From Mesorhizobium sp. B4-1-3 (GTDB lineage: Bacteria; Pseudomonadota; Alphaproteobacteria; Rhizobiales; Rhizobiaceae), in assembly GCF_006439355.1 (NCBI RefSeq), contig NZ_VFTG01000011.1:62001-126000 (forward strand): 64,000 nt of DNA, given 5' to 3'. How positions within the stretch are numbered: position 1 is the first letter of the stretch; the number at the start of each line of letters is the position of its first letter. The position numbers and the translations under genes were made by a program. The notes under the pieces are model-generated. The model worked only from the letters and a program-made list of their open reading frames with translations, had not been told where the DNA came from and did not search any database. Below are positions 60,456 to 64,000 of this stretch, piece by piece.

Positions 60456-62948
60456 ATGCCCGCCAACCTCAAACCCTACCGCGCCAAGCGCGAATTCTCC
60501 CGCACGCCCGAGCCGGCGGGCAGCCTCGCGGGCGGAGAAGGCAACCGCTTCGTCGTCCACAAGCACCACGCCACCGCCGACCATTATGATCTTCGCCTCG
60601 AAGTCGGCGGCGTCCTGAAGAGTTGGGCCGTACCGCGCGGACCGTCGCTCAACCCGGCTGACAAGCGGCTTGCCGTTGAGACCGAGGATCACCCGATCGA
60701 ATATATCGACTTCGAGGGCGTCATCCCGGAAGGCGAATATGGCGGCGGGCCGATGATCGTCTGGGACACCGGCACCTGGGCGCCGATGGAGGACGTCGAC
60801 AAAAGTCTGCGCACCGGCGCCTTCAAGTTCCGGCTGGCCGGCCAGAAGTTGAACGGCGGCTGGATGCTGACGCGCTTGAGGCCGAAGCCTGGCGAGGACG
60901 AGCACAAGAAGAACTGGCTCTTGTTCAAAGAGCGCGATCTCGCTTCCGACACCAAGCTCGACATCCTCGAGGCACGGCCGGAGAGCGTGAAGTCCGGTCG
61001 CCGCATCGAGGAATTGGTGGCGCCACCGAAGAGGACGGAATGCCTGCCGCCCAGGCGTGGCTCGCTGAGGCCCGACGCGCTGCCCGGCGCGGTAAAAGGC
61101 GATCCGCCCGCTCGCATCGAGCCGCAACTGGCCACCCAGGTGGCGGAGCCGCCGGGCAGCGAACACCCTTCACGGAAAACGCCGGAGCTCTGGCTGCACG
61201 AGATAAAATTCGATGGCTACCGCACCATGGCTCACGTGGTGGACGGCGAGGTGCGGCTGATCACCCGTGGCGGCATCGACTGGACAAAACGCTATGGCGA
61301 TCTCCCGCAGGCCTTTTCGCGGCTGCCGGTCGGCCAGGCGATCATCGACGGCGAGATCATGGTTCTCGACGACAAGGGCATCTCGCGTTTCGCGCTGCTG
61401 CAGGACGCGCTGGCCGAAGGCGCCGGCTCGAAGCTGCATTTCTACGCCTTCGACCTGCTCCATCTCGACGGCTGGGACCTGCGCAAGGCGCCGCTGCAGA
61501 AGCGCAAGGCCCTGCTTGCCGAATTGCTCGCCGGCCAGGCCGCCAATTCCGCCATCCAGTACAGCGACCATGTCGAGGGCGACGGGCAGGGTCTTTACGA
61601 TCAGGCGTCGGACCTTGGGCTGGAAGGTGTCGTCTCCAAGCGCGCCGACGCCATCTACCAGAGTGGCCGCACCAAGAGCTGGACCAAGACGAAGGCGCAA
61701 AAGACAGATGATTTCGTCATCGCCGGCTATACCGTGTCCGACCAGGCCGAAGGGCTTGCGGCGCTCGGCATGGCCGAGTTCGAAAATGGCGAGCTGCACT
61801 ATCGCGGCAAGGTCGGCACCGGCTTCGACAGCGAGATGGCGCGGGATCTGCTCGCCCGGCTGGAGCGGCTGACCGCCGGCGCCAGCCCGCCCGAAGGCGT
61901 GCCGCGCGAGATCATGCGCGAGATGCATTGGGTGAAGCCGCTGCTGTCGGCCCGCGTCCGCTATTCGAACCGCACCGGCGACAACGCGATCCGCCACGGC
62001 GTCTTTCGCGGCTTGCGCGATGTTGGCGGGCTGACCACGCCGGTGGCGGTCATGCGCAAGCGGCTGATCGCCGAATCCGACCTTGCCACCATCTGGGTGA
62101 CCAATCCGGAGCGGCGGCTGTTCGGCAAGACCGGGCCGACCAAGCTCGACATCGCCGTATACTACGCGCTGGTCGGCGATTTCATGCTGCCGCACATCAT
62201 CGGACGCCCGGTGTCGCTGGTGCGCTGCCCGACCGGCCGGCCGCAGGATTGCTTCTTCCAGCGGCACGCCTTCACCGGCATGCCGCCTTCGGTGGCGGTG
62301 TTCGAGTCTACCAATTCGGAAGGCGAGACCAAGACCTATCTCGCGGTCGAGGACGCCAAGGGCTATCTGGCCCTGGCGCAGTTTGGCGTCGTCGAGTTCC
62401 ACACCTGGGGCACGCACCGGACAAAACTCGACAAGCCCGACCAGATCGTCTTCGACCTCGACCCCGGCGAGGGAATTTCATGGCGCGAGGTGGTGGAGGC
62501 CGCCGTCCACATCAAAGGCGGGCTGGAGAGCCTCGGGCTGGTGCCCTTCGCCAAGACCTCGGGCGGCAAGGGCATCCACATCACGGTGCCGGTGACGCGC
62601 AAGCAGAACTGGAAGAAACTTCACCAGGCCTCGAGCGCAATTTCGACTTTGCTCGCCGGCACGGCGCCCGACACCTTCACCACCACGATGGGCAAGGAAA
62701 ACCGCAAGAAGCGCATCTTCATCGACTTCCACCGCAACGCCCGCGGCCACACGTCCGCTGCCCCCTATTCGCTGCGCGCCCGCACCAATTTGCCGGCTTC
62801 GACCCCGGTAAGCTGGGCGGATCTGGAGACGATCGATGCCCCGGAGGACCTGAACTACGCCTCGCTGCCGGGGCTGCTGGAAACGTCAGGCGATCCCTGG
62901 GCGGAGATCGATGAGATGGCGCGGGATTTGCCGATGTTCGAGCGCTAG
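60456..62948 (+). CDS. ligD: Non-homologous end-joining DNA ligase LigD, 830 aa
   Basis: Domain order phosphoesterase-ligase-polymerase as in Pseudomonas LigD. The 3'-phosphoesterase residues His37, His43, Asp45, Arg47, His79 are in place. The ligase has nucleotidyl-accepting Lys251 in EIKFDGYRT and TKSWTKTKAQKTDDFVI. The polymerase has Asp667 and Asp669 (FDLDPGEG). It trims, fills and seals double-strand breaks with Ku at the chromosome. ATG 60456 sits 10 bases after a repeat. Full length. Confidence 0.95.
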   Translation: MPANLKPYRAKREFSRTPEPAGSLAGGEGNRFVVHKHHATADHYDLRLEVGGVLKSWAVPRGPSLNPADKRLAVETEDHPIEYIDFEGVIPEGEYGGGPMIVWDTGTWAPMEDVDKSLRTGAFKFRLAGQKLNGGWMLTRLRPKPGEDEHKKNWLLFKERDLASDTKLDILEARPESVKSGRRIEELVAPPKRTECLPPRRGSLRPDALPGAVKGDPPARIEPQLATQVAEPPGSEHPSRKTPELWLHEIKFDGYRTMAHVVDGEVRLITRGGIDWTKRYGDLPQAFSRLPVGQAIIDGEIMVLDDKGISRFALLQDALAEGAGSKLHFYAFDLLHLDGWDLRKAPLQKRKALLAELLAGQAANSAIQYSDHVEGDGQGLYDQASDLGLEGVVSKRADAIYQSGRTKSWTKTKAQKTDDFVIAGYTVSDQAEGLAALGMAEFENGELHYRGKVGTGFDSEMARDLLARLERLTAGASPPEGVPREIMREMHWVKPLLSARVRYSNRTGDNAIRHGVFRGLRDVGGLTTPVAVMRKRLIAESDLATIWVTNPERRLFGKTGPTKLDIAVYYALVGDFMLPHIIGRPVSLVRCPTGRPQDCFFQRHAFTGMPPSVAVFESTNSEGETKTYLAVEDAKGYLALAQFGVVEFHTWGTHRTKLDKPDQIVFDLDPGEGISWREVVEAAVHIKGGLESLGLVPFAKTSGGKGIHITVPVTRKQNWKKLHQASSAISTLLAGTAPDTFTTTMGKENRKKRIFIDFHRNARGHTSAAPYSLRARTNLPASTPVSWADLETIDAPEDLNYASLPGLLETSGDPWAEIDEMARDLPMFER

Positions 62949-63117
62949 TTCCTCGCCCCGCGAGAGCGGGGAGAGGTGGATCGGCGAAGCCGAGACCGAG
63001 AGGGGGAGTGGCATACGCCGGCGCTGCCCCCTCTCCGGCCGCTGCGCGGCCACCTCTCCCCACATTCGTGGGACGAGGAAAAGCGCCAGGCATCGACGCT
63101 TCCTACAATTTGAATTA
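62948..63117. repeat. Family B palindromic repeat
   Basis: Begins AGTTCCTCGCCCC right at the ligD stop, with GGATCGGCGAAGCCGAGACC and GGCCGCTGCGCGGCC hairpins, then GGGACGAGGAA and GCTTCCTACAATTTGAATT, the inverted copy of the end at 35822. Confidence 0.8.
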
Positions 63118-63233
63118 TCCTCCGCGCTAACCTCCGCCCCGAAAAACATTTCGTCAGGAATTCGGTTGTACCATCACGGGTCGGTGTAGGATTTCCACGG
63201 CGCCAACCGTCCTTGAGCGGGAAGCGCTGCGAA

Positions 63234-63279
63234 GAGCATGGTCCCAAAGTGGGAACCGGTTTTTGGACAAACCATGCTC
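63234..63279. repeat. Small palindromic repeat (GAGCATGGT type)
   Basis: Nine-base perfect arms GAGCATGGT and ACCATGCTC enclose CCCAAAGTGGGAACCGGTTTTTGG. It is a rhizobial-type palindrome and lies 38 bases before the ku start, perhaps in its leader. Confidence 0.75.
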
Positions 63280-63317
63280 CAACATAGTGTCAGTGCATGG
63301 CCGCGTAGGAGTTCATC

Positions 63318-64000
63318 ATGGCGCCCAGGGCAAGTTGGAAAGGTTACCTCAAGCTCAGCCTCGTCAGCTGTCCGGTCCGGCTTTACCCGGCCACCAGCGC
63401 GAGCGAGCGCATCTCGTTCAACCAGTTGCACAAGAAGACCCACAACCGCATCAACATGAAGCCGGTCGACCCCGAGCTTGGCCTTGTCGAGCGTTCGGAC
63501 CTCGTGCGCGGTTACGAATACGAGGACAAGCAGTACATCATCATCGATGACGCCGACCTCGATGCGGTCAGGATCGAATCCAACCATACGATGAACATCG
63601 AGGCCTTCGTCGACGAGGCAGAAGTCGACGTGATCTACCAGGACGCGCCCTATTATCTCGCCCCCGACGGCGCCATGGCGGAGGAGACCTTCGTCGTGCT
63701 GCGCGAGGCAATGCGCAAGTCCGGCAAGCTGGCGATCGCCCGCCTGGTGCTCTCCAGCCGCGAGCGCGTGGTGACGATCGGCGCGCGCGAGAACGGCATG
63801 TTCGTCTGCACCTTGAGGAATCCCAACGAAGTGCGCGGCACCGCTGAATATTTCGGCAACATCCCGGCCGGCAAGCCGGATCCGGAAATGCTCGAACTGG
63901 CCCAGGCGTTGATCAAGCAGAAGGAAACGCATTTCGATCCGAAGAATTACGAGGATCGCTACGAGGTGGCGTTGATGGCGATGATCCGCGAGAAGCTGAA
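63318..64000 (+). CDS. ku: Ku-type DNA end-binding protein (partial, cut by window end)
   Basis: Reads MAPRASWKGYLKLSLVSCPV, RLYPATSASERISFNQLHKK and GYEYEDKQYIIIDDADLDAV, the N-terminal Ku beta-barrel of bacterial NHEJ Ku. The first 227 residues are present with no stop. AGGAG lies 7 bases before ATG 63318. It binds broken DNA ends as a homodimer and recruits LigD, whose gene is about 370 bases upstream. Confidence 0.95.
   Translation, partial: MAPRASWKGYLKLSLVSCPVRLYPATSASERISFNQLHKKTHNRINMKPVDPELGLVERSDLVRGYEYEDKQYIIIDDADLDAVRIESNHTMNIEAFVDEAEVDVIYQDAPYYLAPDGAMAEETFVVLREAMRKSGKLAIARLVLSSRERVVTIGARENGMFVCTLRNPNEVRGTAEYFGNIPAGKPDPEMLELAQALIKQKETHFDPKNYEDRYEVALMAMIREKL

Overview
The window is a GC-rich (roughly 63-65%), gene-dense chromosomal stretch of an alphaproteobacterium. 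Gene content and the dispersed palindromic repeats point to the order Hyphomicrobiales (Rhizobiales), most likely Mesorhizobium or a close relative. Supporting families are DUF1236, DUF2934 and DUF6456 proteins, a GcrA-like regulator, RopB/Omp25-type beta-barrels, a Ku-LigD pair, and at least two families of short palindromic intergenic repeats. No tRNA, rRNA, CRISPR array, transposase or integrase was recognised. Family assignments come from reading the translated sequence; no database search was run.

Region by region. 1-1.5 kb: end of a DUF1236 gene with a strong terminator, small proteins, and a decayed autotransporter-like beta-barrel. 1.5-5 kb: a phage-like control module (S24/LexA-type repressor with catalytic Ser-Lys, two overlapping small ORFs, a GcrA-like protein carrying an in-frame palindromic repeat, and a DUF6456 protein) with five copies of a candidate operator, CGTAC-N5-GTACG. 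5.2-8 kb: a DUF763 protein and three tandem small secreted Gly/Tyr/His-rich paralogues. 8-13 kb: an AI-2E-type permease with a long C-terminal extension, a cupin, and an OafA-type acyltransferase with an SGNH domain. 13-21 kb: many small hypotheticals, a frameshifted low-affinity iron permease, a His-rich secreted protein and an SPFH (slipin-like) membrane protein. 21-26 kb: LysR/quinone-oxidoreductase divergent pair, an AraC regulator, and two outer-membrane proteins each preceded by a copy of the same ~100-bp leader. 26-31.5 kb: a paoABC-type molybdenum aldehyde dehydrogenase operon, divergent from a TetR gene with a perfect palindrome in front of it. 31.6-45 kb: housekeeping-like metabolic genes (aldo/keto reductases, glyoxalase-fold proteins, sulfotransferase, flavin monooxygenase, GST, MFS, CPA2 antiporter with Usp domain).

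45-60 kb is a coherent surface or exopolysaccharide locus. It has a Wzz/ExoP-like chain-length protein, a VpsF-like Wzy polymerase, a Wzx-like flippase, two glycosyltransferases, a GH5 glycanase with a Tat signal, a FemAB/BioF2-like acyltransferase, a GINT1-family beta-propeller glycosyltransferase-like protein, and two paralogous PHBH-fold flavoproteins. No initiating phosphoglycosyltransferase and no Wza-type outer-membrane exporter is visible. The product is therefore unknown, and the locus probably borrows those steps from elsewhere. 60-64 kb holds ligD (phosphoesterase-ligase-polymerase order) and ku, cut by the window end: a complete bacterial NHEJ pair.

The most interesting items are the CGTAC-N5-GTACG operator family with its phage-like regulatory module, the unusual polysaccharide locus with its paired flavoproteins, and the in-frame repeat insertion in the GcrA-like gene.
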